Shown here: one piece after another, positions 34,346 through 43,220 of the stretch
Position numbering within the stretch: position 1 is the first letter of the stretch
How the letters are laid out: every line of letters starts with the position of its first letter
Origin: Paenibacillus sp. NFR01
GTDB lineage: Bacteria; Bacillota; Bacilli; Paenibacillales; Paenibacillaceae
Length of the DNA stretch: 64,000 nucleotides
NCBI RefSeq assembly: GCF_900111565.1
Contig: NZ_FOIK01000002.1
Coordinates: forward strand, 744,001 to 808,000
Direction: 5' to 3'
The notes under the pieces: generated by a model
The model's input: only the letters and a program-made list of their open reading frames with translations
The model's database searches: none
Told to the model about the DNA's origin: nothing
Position numbers and translations under genes: made by a program

Positions 34346-35083
34346 ATGAAAAAAACTGTCCCTTATCTGATGGCCGCCGGCCTGATGGCTGCGGTCCTGC
34401 TGTCCGGCTGCGGCGCAAATAGCGACAATGCCGCTTCCGCTGCGGGCGGCGGGCAAAAAGCGCAAACGCAAACCGGCAGCGCTGCACAAAACGGACAAGC
34501 CGGCGGGCGCGGACAAAACGGCATGAACGGGTTCATGAATATGAACCTTGGCAAAATCAAAAGCATAAACGGCAATACCATCACGGTGTATACCGCAGAG
34601 ATGCCGTCAGGCATGAGGCAGGGCGGCAACGGCGGAAATGGCCAAGGCGCTGGCGCGGACGGGCAGCAGGGTACGCCGCCGGAAGGCGGTCAGGCGTTAG
34701 GCACTGAAGGCGGCAACAGCCGGGGCGCCGGGGCAGGCGGCCAACGCGGGGGCGGCCAGGGCGGCTTCGGGGGCGGACGCATGCAGCAAAATTTCTCCGA
34801 GGAGACGACGGATATTACCGTCGGCAGCGACACCCAGATCGTATCGGTGACCTTCGACAACAATGAACAGAAGGAAACGGCGCTAAGCCTGGCGGATCTG
34901 AAAGCCGGCGACGTCATCCGCTATACGCTGAAGAGCGATTCCACCGAAACCGAGAAGATTACGCTTGGCGGTTTCGGCGGTGGAGGCGGTGGCTTCGGCG
35001 GCGGTCCAAACGGCGGCGGCAACGGCGCTCCGGGCGCGGATACGGGAACGGATACTGGAGCGGATTCGGGAGCAGGGGCGTAG
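34346..35083 (+). CDS. Glycine-rich lipoprotein
   Basis: About 245 residues from the ATG at 34346 (MKKTVPYLM), after GAGGAGGAA. Lipoprotein signal with lipobox LLSGC at about residue 20. Then come Ala/Gln-rich linker, a segment LGKIKSINGNTITVYTAE that resembles the DUF5666-like 'effect of ionic context' strand pairs, a Gly/Gln-rich stretch, a second structured part (DITVGSDTQIVSVTF, LADLKAGDVIRYTL), and a C-terminal Gly-rich tail. It is anchored outside the membrane. Function unknown. Confidence 0.75.
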   Translation: MKKTVPYLMAAGLMAAVLLSGCGANSDNAASAAGGGQKAQTQTGSAAQNGQAGGRGQNGMNGFMNMNLGKIKSINGNTITVYTAEMPSGMRQGGNGGNGQGAGADGQQGTPPEGGQALGTEGGNSRGAGAGGQRGGGQGGFGGGRMQQNFSEETTDITVGSDTQIVSVTFDNNEQKETALSLADLKAGDVIRYTLKSDSTETEKITLGGFGGGGGGFGGGPNGGGNGAPGADTGTDTGADSGAGA

Positions 35084-35174
35084 ACAGGCGGCTGAGCCGA
35101 GGGCGGAAAAGGCAGAGAGTCGAATGCGGAAGAAAACGAGGAGAAAGCAAACTCGGAGAAAGCAAACATTAAAC

Positions 35175-35224
35175 AAAGACGACTTTATCAGGAGCCGAAG
35201 CTCCCGATAAAGCCGTCTTTTTCA
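35175..35224. terminator. Intrinsic terminator
   Basis: GACgaCTTTATC and GATAAAGccGTC pair around AGGAGC-CGAA-GCTCCC, then TTTTTCATTT. It terminates the lipoprotein gene and faces the convergent GH42 gene. Confidence 0.85.
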
Positions 35225-35260
35225 TTTCCGATGTGCAGCGAAGGTTGCTGCGTTTAGTTT

Positions 35261-37291
35261 TTAGTTCTTCTCCGTCAGGATCAGCAGTCCCCGTCCCGGA
35301 ACAACGGCTGTACCGCTGAAGGTTTGGCCAGTCAGCAAGTCGACGCGTTCAGCGGCACCGATCTCTGCCTTGAGATCTTCCGGCTGATGGTTGAGCAGGA
35401 ACAGGTACGGCACGCCATTTTTCACGCGCTGTACCGACTCAATGCCTTCCGGCGCGGCAACAAGCGGCTGAATGCCTTGCTCTTCGCTGACAGTAGCCAG
35501 GAAATCACGCAGGAACGCCGCTTCCGGGCTGCTGGCGATATAATACGCTTTGCCTTCGCCAAAGGAATTGGCGGTGAGCACCGGCATGCCTTTATAGAAG
35601 TCGGAGCCGTACTGGGCAAGCACCTCAGCGCCTTCGGCGTGAATCAGGTCGCACAGCATATTGCATTTGTACACGCCGCCTAGGCGTCCCCATGTCCCGT
35701 TCATGACGATTTCATTGCTCATCTCCGGCAATAGCGCGTCGATTTCCTCGGCCCAGATGCCGAGCACCTTGCGCAGTTCGCCTGGATAACCGCCGACGGT
35801 CACGAGGTCGTTTTCGTTGACGATGCCGCTGAAGAAGGTCGTGATGAACGTACCGCCCGCTTTGACGAACGCTTCTACTTTTTCCGCAAAACCAGGTCTT
35901 ACCATGTACATTACCGGTGCAATGACGATTTTGTATTTGGACAGGTCCTCTTCGATCCCGATCATGTCGGCTTCGATGTTTTGCTGGTACAGCGCATCGT
36001 AATATTTGTGAATTTCATTCACGTAGTTCAGCGCTACCGAAGGACCGCTCGACAGCTCGACCGCCCAGCGGTTTTGCCAGTCGTACACGATGCCGATCTG
36101 CGCCGCACTGCGCGCATCCAGCAGCGTATCGCCCAGTTGCTCCAGCTCTTTGCCGAGCTGCGCGACCTCCCGGAACACGCGGGTATGCTCATGGCCGACG
36201 TGCTCGATTACCGCACCGTGGTACTTCTCGCAAGCGCCGATGGAGCGGCGGAGCTGGAAGAACATAACGGTATCCGCGCCGCGCGCCACCGCCTGATAAC
36301 TCCACAGACGCATGACGCCCGGACGCTTCAGCGAGTTGTACGGCATCCAGTTTTGCTGGCTCGGCGTCTGCTCCATGAGCATGAACGGCTGGCCATTCTT
36401 GAGGCCGCGCATGAGATCATGCGTCATGGCCGTAAAGCTGACTGGTGTATCGAGCGCCGGGTAGTTGTCCCAGGAGATAACGTCCATATATTTTGCCCAT
36501 TCAAAATAGTCCAGCTCCGGATAGAAGCCCATCAGGTTGGTCGTGATCGGCACGTTGGTGCTATGCTCTTTGATGGCGTTGTACTCCAGTTTGTAGCATT
36601 CCAGCAGGCTGTCGGACATAAAGCGGCGGAAGTCGAGGGAAATGCCTTGGAAGTTCGTGCGGTTTCCGTTCCACTCTTCGCTCAGCTCGCTCGGCAGCAC
36701 GATTTCTTCCCAGTCATAGAACGTATGCCCCCAGAAGCTGGTGTTCCAGGCGCGGTTCAGGTTGTCCAGGGTGCTGTAACGTTTTTGCAGCCAGACGCGG
36801 AACGCGGCTTCCGATTGTTCGGAATAGTCATATCCGCCGAATTCATTGGAAATATGCCAAGCGACCAGCGCCGGGTGATCCTTGTAACGCTCCGCCAGCT
36901 TGCCGGCCAGCTTGGTTGCAAATTTGCGGTAGACCTCAGAGTTCGGATTGGAGTTGTGGCGTCCGCCGAATTTGCGCTTGCGGCCTTGCACGTCGACGCG
37001 GGTCACTTCGGGATAGCGGTGGGCCATCCACGCCGGATGCGCGCCGGTGGCCGTCGCCAGGCAGACATAGGTTCCATTTTTATATAAACGGTCCATCAAG
37101 GCGTCAAGCCCGGAGAAATCATAGGTGTCCTCGGAAGGCTGAATCAGCGCCCAGGAAAAAACATTGATCGTCGCCACATCGATTCCGGCCAGCTTAAACA
37201 TCCGTTCATCTTCGGCCCACACCGGAGCGTCCCATTGCTCGGGATTGTAATCTCCGCCATACCAGATCTTTGGCAGCTTATCGTTGATCAC
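35261..37291 (-). CDS. GH42 beta-galactosidase lacking the zinc Cys cluster
   Basis: About 676 residues from the GTG at 37291 (AAAGGA upstream). The frame is open for a further 384 bases without a usable start. GH42 is evident: IWYGGDYNPEQWD at the N-terminus, acid/base Glu in WHISNEFGGYDYS, nucleophile Glu in FMLMEQTPSQQNW. The four Cys that bind zinc in many GH42 enzymes are absent at the expected places (RHNSNPNSEVY, GGYDYSEQSEAAF). It cleaves terminal beta-galactosides, probably imported oligosaccharides, as there is no signal peptide. Divergent from an AraC-type regulator. Confidence 0.92.
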   Translation of the reverse strand: MINDKLPKIWYGGDYNPEQWDAPVWAEDERMFKLAGIDVATINVFSWALIQPSEDTYDFSGLDALMDRLYKNGTYVCLATATGAHPAWMAHRYPEVTRVDVQGRKRKFGGRHNSNPNSEVYRKFATKLAGKLAERYKDHPALVAWHISNEFGGYDYSEQSEAAFRVWLQKRYSTLDNLNRAWNTSFWGHTFYDWEEIVLPSELSEEWNGNRTNFQGISLDFRRFMSDSLLECYKLEYNAIKEHSTNVPITTNLMGFYPELDYFEWAKYMDVISWDNYPALDTPVSFTAMTHDLMRGLKNGQPFMLMEQTPSQQNWMPYNSLKRPGVMRLWSYQAVARGADTVMFFQLRRSIGACEKYHGAVIEHVGHEHTRVFREVAQLGKELEQLGDTLLDARSAAQIGIVYDWQNRWAVELSSGPSVALNYVNEIHKYYDALYQQNIEADMIGIEEDLSKYKIVIAPVMYMVRPGFAEKVEAFVKAGGTFITTFFSGIVNENDLVTVGGYPGELRKVLGIWAEEIDALLPEMSNEIVMNGTWGRLGGVYKCNMLCDLIHAEGAEVLAQYGSDFYKGMPVLTANSFGEGKAYYIASSPEAAFLRDFLATVSEEQGIQPLVAAPEGIESVQRVKNGVPYLFLLNHQPEDLKAEIGAAERVDLLTGQTFSGTAVVPGRGLLILTEKN

Positions 37292-37438
37292 GTTGTGCAC
37301 ATCCTTTATAGTATAATTATATTCCCATTGTACTTTCTTCACGTATCCCTTTATATATAAAATATTCGCGCTTGCATATAATAATCCGGAACATATTGAT
37401 GTCTTGAAAAAGCAAGCTCGCAGCAGGAGAGGATTCCT

Positions 37439-38275
37439 TTGCTTACCCCCGGTCACCGGCGTATCGTGTTCGCCCAGGAAGACGGCCATACGCTGCCGGT
37501 CATGCTCGACAACCTTGGGTACAATCCCCAGCAGGAGGATATTTCCCGGCCGGAAGGCTACTATGCTTTTCATTGGCTGCAAACCGCACAAGGCGCAGGC
37601 ATGATTGAATTCGACAATAAAAAGCATGCCCTGACCCCGGGCAGCGGCGTCCTGCTGCTTCCGGGCACTCCCCACCGCTACGAATCGGTGTCCTCCCAGC
37701 CTTGGGAGACGTATTATCTTACGTTCGCCGGGGGCTCCGCCGGCCAGATTCTCGAATCGCTCGGCATGCTGGACAACGCCCTGTACCGCTGGGAGCAGGA
37801 GTCCCCGCTGACGCTGATGTTGAAGGACATGCTGGACCGTTACGACCTGGACAGCGACATCCTCGGGATCGGCGCGTCAACCGAAGCCTATCATTTCCTG
37901 CTTACCTTAAACAAATACGGGCAGTGGCATAAAAGCTCCGCCATTTCCCGCAACGTGGATAAGCTGCAGCCGCTGCTCAAATGGATGGATACCGTATTCG
38001 CCGATCCCGATATCGGCCTGGACGACATGGCTGCACGGCTGGAGGTCTCCGGCCGGCATCTCGGCAGCCTGTTCCTGCAGACCTTCGGCCTGTCTCCGTA
38101 TGCCTATCTTCTCCGGCTGCGCATCCGCAAAAGCAAAGAGCTGCTCGTCACCCGCTCCGACCTGACGGTCAAGGCGATCTCGCAGCTCGTCGGCTTCCGC
38201 GACGTCAGCCATTTTGTCGCCACCTTCCGCAAGCAGGCGACGGTGACGCCGGAGCAGTTCCGGCGGCTGCATTAA
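37439..38275 (+). CDS. AraC-family regulator with cupin sensor
   Basis: 278 residues from a TTG with AGGAGAGG 6 bases upstream. N-terminal AraC-binding cupin (YYAFHWLQTAQGAGMIEFDN, GSGVLLLPGTPHRYESVSSQ) and C-terminal helix-turn-helix pair (MAARLEVSGRHLGSLFLQTF, ISQLVGFRDVSHFVATFRKQ). It is divergent from the GH42 gene 147 bases away, so control of that gene by a galactoside is the natural reading. Confidence 0.88.
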   Translation: MLTPGHRRIVFAQEDGHTLPVMLDNLGYNPQQEDISRPEGYYAFHWLQTAQGAGMIEFDNKKHALTPGSGVLLLPGTPHRYESVSSQPWETYYLTFAGGSAGQILESLGMLDNALYRWEQESPLTLMLKDMLDRYDLDSDILGIGASTEAYHFLLTLNKYGQWHKSSAISRNVDKLQPLLKWMDTVFADPDIGLDDMAARLEVSGRHLGSLFLQTFGLSPYAYLLRLRIRKSKELLVTRSDLTVKAISQLVGFRDVSHFVATFRKQATVTPEQFRRLH

Positions 38276-38286
38276 CCAGCCGGGAA

Positions 38287-38348
38287 CGGCGGGTTGCGGG
38301 TGGGAAGCGGCGGGGTACGGGCCAGAGCGGCGGGTTGCGGGCGGAGAG
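38287..38348 (+). repeat. Short G-rich tandem repeat (three units)
   Basis: Three imperfect units of 20-21 bases each beginning CGGCGGG (38287, 38308, 38328). The units contain runs of three or four G in series, matching a G-quadruplex motif on the plus strand. Confidence 0.6.
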
Positions 38349-38403
38349 CGACGGCAACCATGAAGGCGCCAAGGGCCTTGCGGCAGGTGGGCAAAAGGCC
38401 GCG

Positions 38404-38453
38404 GTGATAGCGCGTAAATAACGGCATTTCTGCCGTTATTTACGCGCTATCAC
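38404..38453. repeat. Perfect 23-bp inverted repeat
   Basis: GTGATAGCGCGTAAATAACG plus GCA pairs without mismatch with its complement across a TTTC loop. It abuts the four-palindrome repeat on its right. It lies between convergent 3' ends and could act as a terminator in both directions. Confidence 0.75.
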
Positions 38454-38643
38454 TTTTCATTGTATTTCGTACAATGAAAAGCGCACATATGCTTGATTTT
38501 TTTCATTTCGTTGCAGTTTGTACAACGGATAGTTGGTTTTAGCGCGATATGAGCCTGTTTTCCCCCGTATCCGTTGTACGAAGTGCAACGGATTTGATAT
38601 TTGGGCGATTTTTAAGCTAATCCATTGCACTAAATGCAACGGC
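38454..38643 (-). repeat. Four-palindrome dispersed repeat, copy A
   Basis: Four imperfect palindromes of the type ATCCGTTGTA-n-TACAACGGAT are centred near 38467, 38518, 38581 and 38632 (spacing 51, 63, 51). The first is perfect over 11 bp (TTTTCATTGTA/TACAATGAAAA). Copy B, in the opposite orientation, is at 53930-54117. The in-frame reading over this region is repeat-derived, not a gene. Confidence 0.8.
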
Positions 38644-38747
38644 AGCCTGTAACAGCTAAACCAAGCCCGCCCCACACTTAAGCTAGCCCATCCTTATCAC
38701 TCACTAGTCCTTCATACGCCCGATCAACTTTTATCCTCCACACCAGC

Positions 38748-38777
38748 AGCCCCATCCCTGACGCCAGGGATGGGGCT
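38748..38777. terminator. Perfect hairpin after the second GH42 gene
   Basis: AGCCCCATCCCTG pairs with CAGGGATGGGGCT around ACGC, 10 bases beyond the GH42 stop. There is no U-run on the minus strand, so the terminator call is moderate. Confidence 0.6.
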
Positions 38778-38787
38778 ATCAAAACTT

Positions 38788-40791
38788 CTATTCCGGCAGC
38801 TCCAGAATCTCCACGCCGAACGGCGCGAGCGCAAGCTCGCCTGCCGGCACCTCGCCGCCGCCCAAGGCACGGCGATAACCCGCGGGCAGCGTGACGGTCT
38901 GCGTCACGCGGTTCAGGTTGAGCAGGAAGAGGAATCGCCCGCCCGGCCCGCGGCGGACGGTGGCCTGCACGCCGTCCGGCAAGCCGGCGAAGCGCTGCAG
39001 CTCCTGCTCCCCGGCCAGCCGGGCCAGCAGCGCGGTCCAGTAGCTTTCTTCGGCAAACGTGCCGAAGTAGTACACCTGGCCCGCGCCGAAGCGGTTGGCC
39101 GTCACCGCCGGAATGCCGGCGAAGAAATCGTCGCCGTACCAGGCGACCGGCTCGGCCGTATCCGGCGTCAGCAGGTCGCACCACTGGCTGCAGGCATAGG
39201 TGCGGCCTTCCCCGTCGACGAGCGCATGCGTCTCCCGTCCGACGGGATCGTATTCGGCGACGGTCACGCCGGCCGCGCGGCTCAGCAGTCCCGGCAGCGG
39301 CGACATGACGCATAGGTTGTCCGGGTTCTTAACGCCCGTACGCGGGGTCAGCAGCAGCGTACCCCCGGCTGCCGCGAAGGCCTCAAGCTGCGCAGCAAGC
39401 GGCTCATCCAGCACGTACAAGCTCGGCGCAATCACCAGCTTGTATCCGTCCAGCGGCTCGCCGGCATGAATGACATCGCAGCCGATGCCCAGTTTGGTTA
39501 AAGAACGGTGCACCAGCTTGATGTTCTCGTAATAGTCAAAGCCTTCGGCCTGCGGCTGAATATCGAGCGCAACCTTCTGCTCATGCGAGTGCAGGATCGC
39601 CACTTCATGCTGCAGTACGCTGCCTTTCAGCCGTTCGCTCAGTTCGTTCACCTCGCCGCAAAGCCCGGCGAACTCGGCGAACCGCCGGCCCGGCACATTG
39701 CTGTGATCGATCAGCCCGTGCCAGAACTGCTCCGCGCCGGCGACCGCGCTGCGCCAGCGGAAATGCACCACCGTATCCGCGCCTCGGGCGATGGCTTGCC
39801 AGACATAGGCGCGGATCATCCCGGGATGCGGCGTGCGCCACATCGGCATCCAGCAGCCCGGCGAGCCGCTGAGCTGCTCCATGATCCAGAAGTTGCGGCG
39901 TTTGATGCCGCGCGTCACATCCAGGGACAACGCCCCGCTGTAAGGGGTCGTCTCCTGCTTGAGCGGCGAAGTGTTCGGATAGTAGTCGAACGAAGCCACA
40001 TCCAGCGCCGCGCCGACCGCATATTGGTCCAGCCGCTGCGGATAGCTGTGAAAATTATGGGTGATGAAATGCTCCGGGCAATACTGCCGGATCAGGTCGA
40101 TCTGCTCCTGCTGGAAGCTGACCACCGCATCCCACTGGAAGCGCTGATAGTCCAGCAGCAGCGACGGGTTCTGATGCGGCGAACCGCCGTAAGGAACCGT
40201 CAGCTCCTCCCACGTGCCATATTCCCCGCTCCAAACCACCGTACCCCAGGCCGCATTCAATGCCGCCAGCGAATCGTATTTCGCCCGTACCCAAGCCCGG
40301 AACGCTTCGTTGCAGGCATCGCAGTGGCAATCGAGCATGCCGAACTCATTGTCGGTCTGCCAGCCGATGACCGCCGGATGACCGGCATACCGCCGGGCCA
40401 GCTCCGCAGTGATCCGGGCACCGAACAGGCGCAGCGAGCGGCTGTTGTAGCAGCGGTGATGACGGACGCCAGGGTGAAACGTCCGTCCGTCGGCAAAGAC
40501 CGGCAGCACATCCGGATAGGCCGTCGTCAGCCAGCGCGGCGGCGTTGCCGTGGGCGTGCCGATAACAACCTGCAGGCCGTATCTTGCCATCAAATCCAGC
40601 GAACGGTCCAGCCAGGCGAAATCATAGACGGCTTCGGCAGGCTCCAGCCGGCTCCAGGCAAATTCCCCGACGCGGACCACCTTGACTCCGGTTTCTTTCA
40701 TTAGCGAGATATCCGCTTCCCACATGGACTCGTCCCAATGCTCCGGATAATAATCTACGCCGATCTGTACATTGTTCATCTTATCGCGCAT
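38788..40791 (-). CDS. GH42 beta-galactosidase with zinc Cys cluster
   Basis: 667 residues; ATG at 40791 with AGAGGAAG upstream. GH42 motifs: VQIGVDYYPEHWDES, acid/base Glu in GWQTDNEFGMLD, nucleophile Glu in FWIMEQLSGSPGCW. The zinc-site cysteines are present (HHRCYNSRS and DCHCDACNEAF), unlike the other GH42 in this window. Cytosolic beta-galactosidase. The ABC transporter operon ends at a terminator 105 bases before it, so it has its own promoter but is likely part of the same galactoside-use locus. Confidence 0.93.
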   Translation of the reverse strand: MRDKMNNVQIGVDYYPEHWDESMWEADISLMKETGVKVVRVGEFAWSRLEPAEAVYDFAWLDRSLDLMARYGLQVVIGTPTATPPRWLTTAYPDVLPVFADGRTFHPGVRHHRCYNSRSLRLFGARITAELARRYAGHPAVIGWQTDNEFGMLDCHCDACNEAFRAWVRAKYDSLAALNAAWGTVVWSGEYGTWEELTVPYGGSPHQNPSLLLDYQRFQWDAVVSFQQEQIDLIRQYCPEHFITHNFHSYPQRLDQYAVGAALDVASFDYYPNTSPLKQETTPYSGALSLDVTRGIKRRNFWIMEQLSGSPGCWMPMWRTPHPGMIRAYVWQAIARGADTVVHFRWRSAVAGAEQFWHGLIDHSNVPGRRFAEFAGLCGEVNELSERLKGSVLQHEVAILHSHEQKVALDIQPQAEGFDYYENIKLVHRSLTKLGIGCDVIHAGEPLDGYKLVIAPSLYVLDEPLAAQLEAFAAAGGTLLLTPRTGVKNPDNLCVMSPLPGLLSRAAGVTVAEYDPVGRETHALVDGEGRTYACSQWCDLLTPDTAEPVAWYGDDFFAGIPAVTANRFGAGQVYYFGTFAEESYWTALLARLAGEQELQRFAGLPDGVQATVRRGPGGRFLFLLNLNRVTQTVTLPAGYRRALGGGEVPAGELALAPFGVEILELPE

Positions 40792-40895
40792 GTAATCTTC
40801 CTCTCCCGTTGGCCCCTATTCAGGTTCCTCTCTATTGTTCACGTTTTACGCCGAGATTTATATATAAAATTCGCGAAATGAGAGCCGTTATGCAG

Positions 40896-40938
40896 AAAAA
40901 GGCCCCCGCCGCCAGCGTAATCGCTGGGGCGGAGGCCG
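40896..40938 (-). terminator. Terminator of the sugar ABC transporter operon
   Basis: On the minus strand GGCCTCCGCCCCAGCG pairs with CGCTGGCGGCGGGGGCC and is followed by TTTTTC. Confidence 0.85.
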
Positions 40939-40995
40939 CTGTTAATGAGCATCCCGCCCAGGTGCGAGCCGGACGGAATGCTCTTTATTGCTTGC

Positions 40996-42327
40996 TTATT
41001 TCTTCAGTTTATCCCATGCGGCTTGCATGCCTTTTTCCCAGCCGGCTTCGTCTACTTTGCCTGCGATCAGCTGTTGGATCACGCTGGCGAATTCTTGCGT
41101 TACGCCATCAGGGAATTTGGACGATTGCAGTCCGTATACTTTGCCTTCTTTAACATAGCTGTCCACGTCGGCACCCAGTGCGCCGATATCTTCCGGTGTG
41201 GTTTGGATGGTCGACAGCGCAGGAATGAACTTCCATTTTTTCGTAATGTATTCTTTACCCATATCGGAAGTCACGAGCCAGTTAAGGAACGTTTTCGCTT
41301 CTTCTTTGGAAGAAGAATCTTTGTTGACCACGAGGTTGGCTGGAACGCCGACCGTCATTTTGTCGTTTTTCTCGGCATCATCGTTGATTGGCATTGGGAA
41401 CATCCCGATGTTCATGCCCGGTGTAATGTTGTCCACCAGCGTTTGTGCCCAGTTGCCTTCTTGCATCATTGCAGTTTCGCCGCTGGCGAACATGGCCAGA
41501 TGCGTGTTGGCATCCGTAGTCAGCGGGTTCTTTTGGCCGTATTTCACAGTCAGGTTCAGCAGGTTGCTCCAGTCTTTGAAGACTGGGTTGCCTACGATCG
41601 TGCTTGTACCGGCGTTCAGGCCGTCGATGAATTCGTTGACGTTGTCTTGTTGGGCGAAGGCTACGCTGATGCCTTGGTTACCCAGCAGCCACCATTCCTG
41701 ATAAGCGTTGCCGAATGGCGTTACGCCGATGGCTTGCAGCTTTTTCGCGTCTTCTTCCAGTTCGCTGATGGTCTTAGGCGTATTGGTAATGCCGGCTTTG
41801 GCGAACAGGTCTTTATTGTATACATAACCGATACCTTCAAGGTTCATCGGCATGCCGTATGTTTTGCCGTCTTTGGTCATTGGCTCGGCTGCGAGAGGAA
41901 TCAGATCCTTAACCCAAGGCTGGTCGGACAGGTCTTCCAGCTTGTCCTGCCAGAGTGCCATTTCGGCATAACCGCCATTCGAGAAAATGTCAGGCGCATC
42001 GCCGGAAGCGAATTTCGTTTTCAGCGCTGCCGCGTAGTCTGCGCCGCCGCCGACGGTTTGGATGTCGAGCTTGATGTTCGGATATTCTTTTTCGAATTCA
42101 ACCTTCAGTTCGTTCAGGCCTTCCACGATTTCGGTTTTGAATTGGAAAATTTTAACCGTCTTCACTTCTCCCGAAGTGTTGCCAGCGCTTCCATTTTGTG
42201 CGCTGTTTGAAGCATTGTTGGCAGTATTGCCGGAAGCATTGTTATTGGAGTTGCCGCCGCAAGCCGCCAATGCAACGGACATCAGCAGGGCTGCGGACAT
42301 CACTGCCGCGGAACGTTTTCTAAGCAT
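40996..42327 (-). CDS. Sugar ABC transporter, substrate-binding lipoprotein
   Basis: 443 residues. Lipoprotein signal with lipobox ALAACGG at about residue 22-25, then an Asn/Ser-rich linker. The rest is a family-1 extracellular solute-binding protein (VKIFQFKTEIVEGLNELKVE, APDIFSNGGYAEMALWQDKL, GETAMMQEGNWAQTLV). It delivers oligosaccharide to the permeases encoded just upstream. It is the last gene in the three-gene operon. The adjacent GH42 suggests beta-galactosides, but specificity cannot be read. Confidence 0.92.
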   Translation of the reverse strand: MLRKRSAAVMSAALLMSVALAACGGNSNNNASGNTANNASNSAQNGSAGNTSGEVKTVKIFQFKTEIVEGLNELKVEFEKEYPNIKLDIQTVGGGADYAAALKTKFASGDAPDIFSNGGYAEMALWQDKLEDLSDQPWVKDLIPLAAEPMTKDGKTYGMPMNLEGIGYVYNKDLFAKAGITNTPKTISELEEDAKKLQAIGVTPFGNAYQEWWLLGNQGISVAFAQQDNVNEFIDGLNAGTSTIVGNPVFKDWSNLLNLTVKYGQKNPLTTDANTHLAMFASGETAMMQEGNWAQTLVDNITPGMNIGMFPMPINDDAEKNDKMTVGVPANLVVNKDSSSKEEAKTFLNWLVTSDMGKEYITKKWKFIPALSTIQTTPEDIGALGADVDSYVKEGKVYGLQSSKFPDGVTQEFASVIQQLIAGKVDEAGWEKGMQAAWDKLKK

Positions 42328-42389
42328 GTTTGTTATCCCCCTATAAAATATGATTGATCTTGAATGCTATTTGGAACGGCGGCCCGGTG

Positions 42390-43220
42390 TTAACCTTTAA
42401 CCGAGCCGGCCGCGATTCCCTCAACAATGTAACGCTGCATAAACAGGTAGAAAATAACGATTGGAGCTACGCCGAGCGTAAGCGCCGGAAGCGCCATATC
42501 CCATTGCTTCGTGTATTGCCCGAAGAAGGAGAAGGTCGCCAGCGGAATCGTCCGCAGGTTCGGCGCCTGCAGGATCAGCGACGGAAGCAGATAGTCGTTC
42601 CAGATCCCCAGCGCGTTCAGCACGATGATCGTCATGAGCATCGGCTTGAGCAGCGGCAGCACGATCCGGAAGAAAACCGTAACCGGATTACAGCCGTCGA
42701 CGGTAGCCGCCTCTTCGATTTCCAGCGGAACCGATTTGATGAAGCCGTGGAACAGGAAGATCGCCATCGGAATGCTGAGCCCGAGGTTACAGATGATCAG
42801 GCCGGCAATCGTATTGTTGACGCCGAGCACGTTCACCGTTTTCAGGATCGGAATCATGATCGTCTGGAACGGCACCACCATCGCCGCTACGAACAGCAGC
42901 AGCAGCAGGCGGTTAAACCAGTTGTCGGCGCGGACCATACGGTAGGCAGCCATGGCCGAGAACAGTGCAATCAGCAGAACGCTGATGATGGTAATGATAA
43001 TCGAGTTGCGGAACGCCTCGGAGAACCGGGCCAGCTCCCATGCCTTCGAATAGTTGGACCAGACGAATTCGCTTGGCCAGCTCGCGGCATTTTTCAAAAT
43101 TTCGCCGAAAGACTTGACCGAGTTCGCCAGCAGGAAGTAGAACGGCGAAAGGAACAGCAGCGCCAGCAGGATCATCACGATTTCGGTGACGAACGGCCAC
43201 CGTTTCGTATTTGCATTCAT
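42390..43220 (-). CDS. Sugar ABC transporter permease (MalG type)
   Basis: 276 residues, six membrane helices. The cytoplasmic EAA loop is EEAATVDGCNPVTVF, typical of carbohydrate-uptake MalG-family permeases. The start codon overlaps the stop of the upstream permease by one base (TGATG), which couples translation. The two permeases form the channel; no ATPase gene is in the operon. Confidence 0.93.
   Translation of the reverse strand: MNANTKRWPFVTEIVMILLALLFLSPFYFLLANSVKSFGEILKNAASWPSEFVWSNYSKAWELARFSEAFRNSIIITIISVLLIALFSAMAAYRMVRADNWFNRLLLLLFVAAMVVPFQTIMIPILKTVNVLGVNNTIAGLIICNLGLSIPMAIFLFHGFIKSVPLEIEEAATVDGCNPVTVFFRIVLPLLKPMLMTIIVLNALGIWNDYLLPSLILQAPNLRTIPLATFSFFGQYTKQWDMALPALTLGVAPIVIFYLFMQRYIVEGIAAGSVKG

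Noticed and set aside
38457..38675. 72-codon minus-strand frame between the AraC and GH42 genes
   Set aside because: Repeat-derived in the same way (HLVQWI, HFVQRI, KLQRN), lying exactly over copy A of the palindromic repeat.
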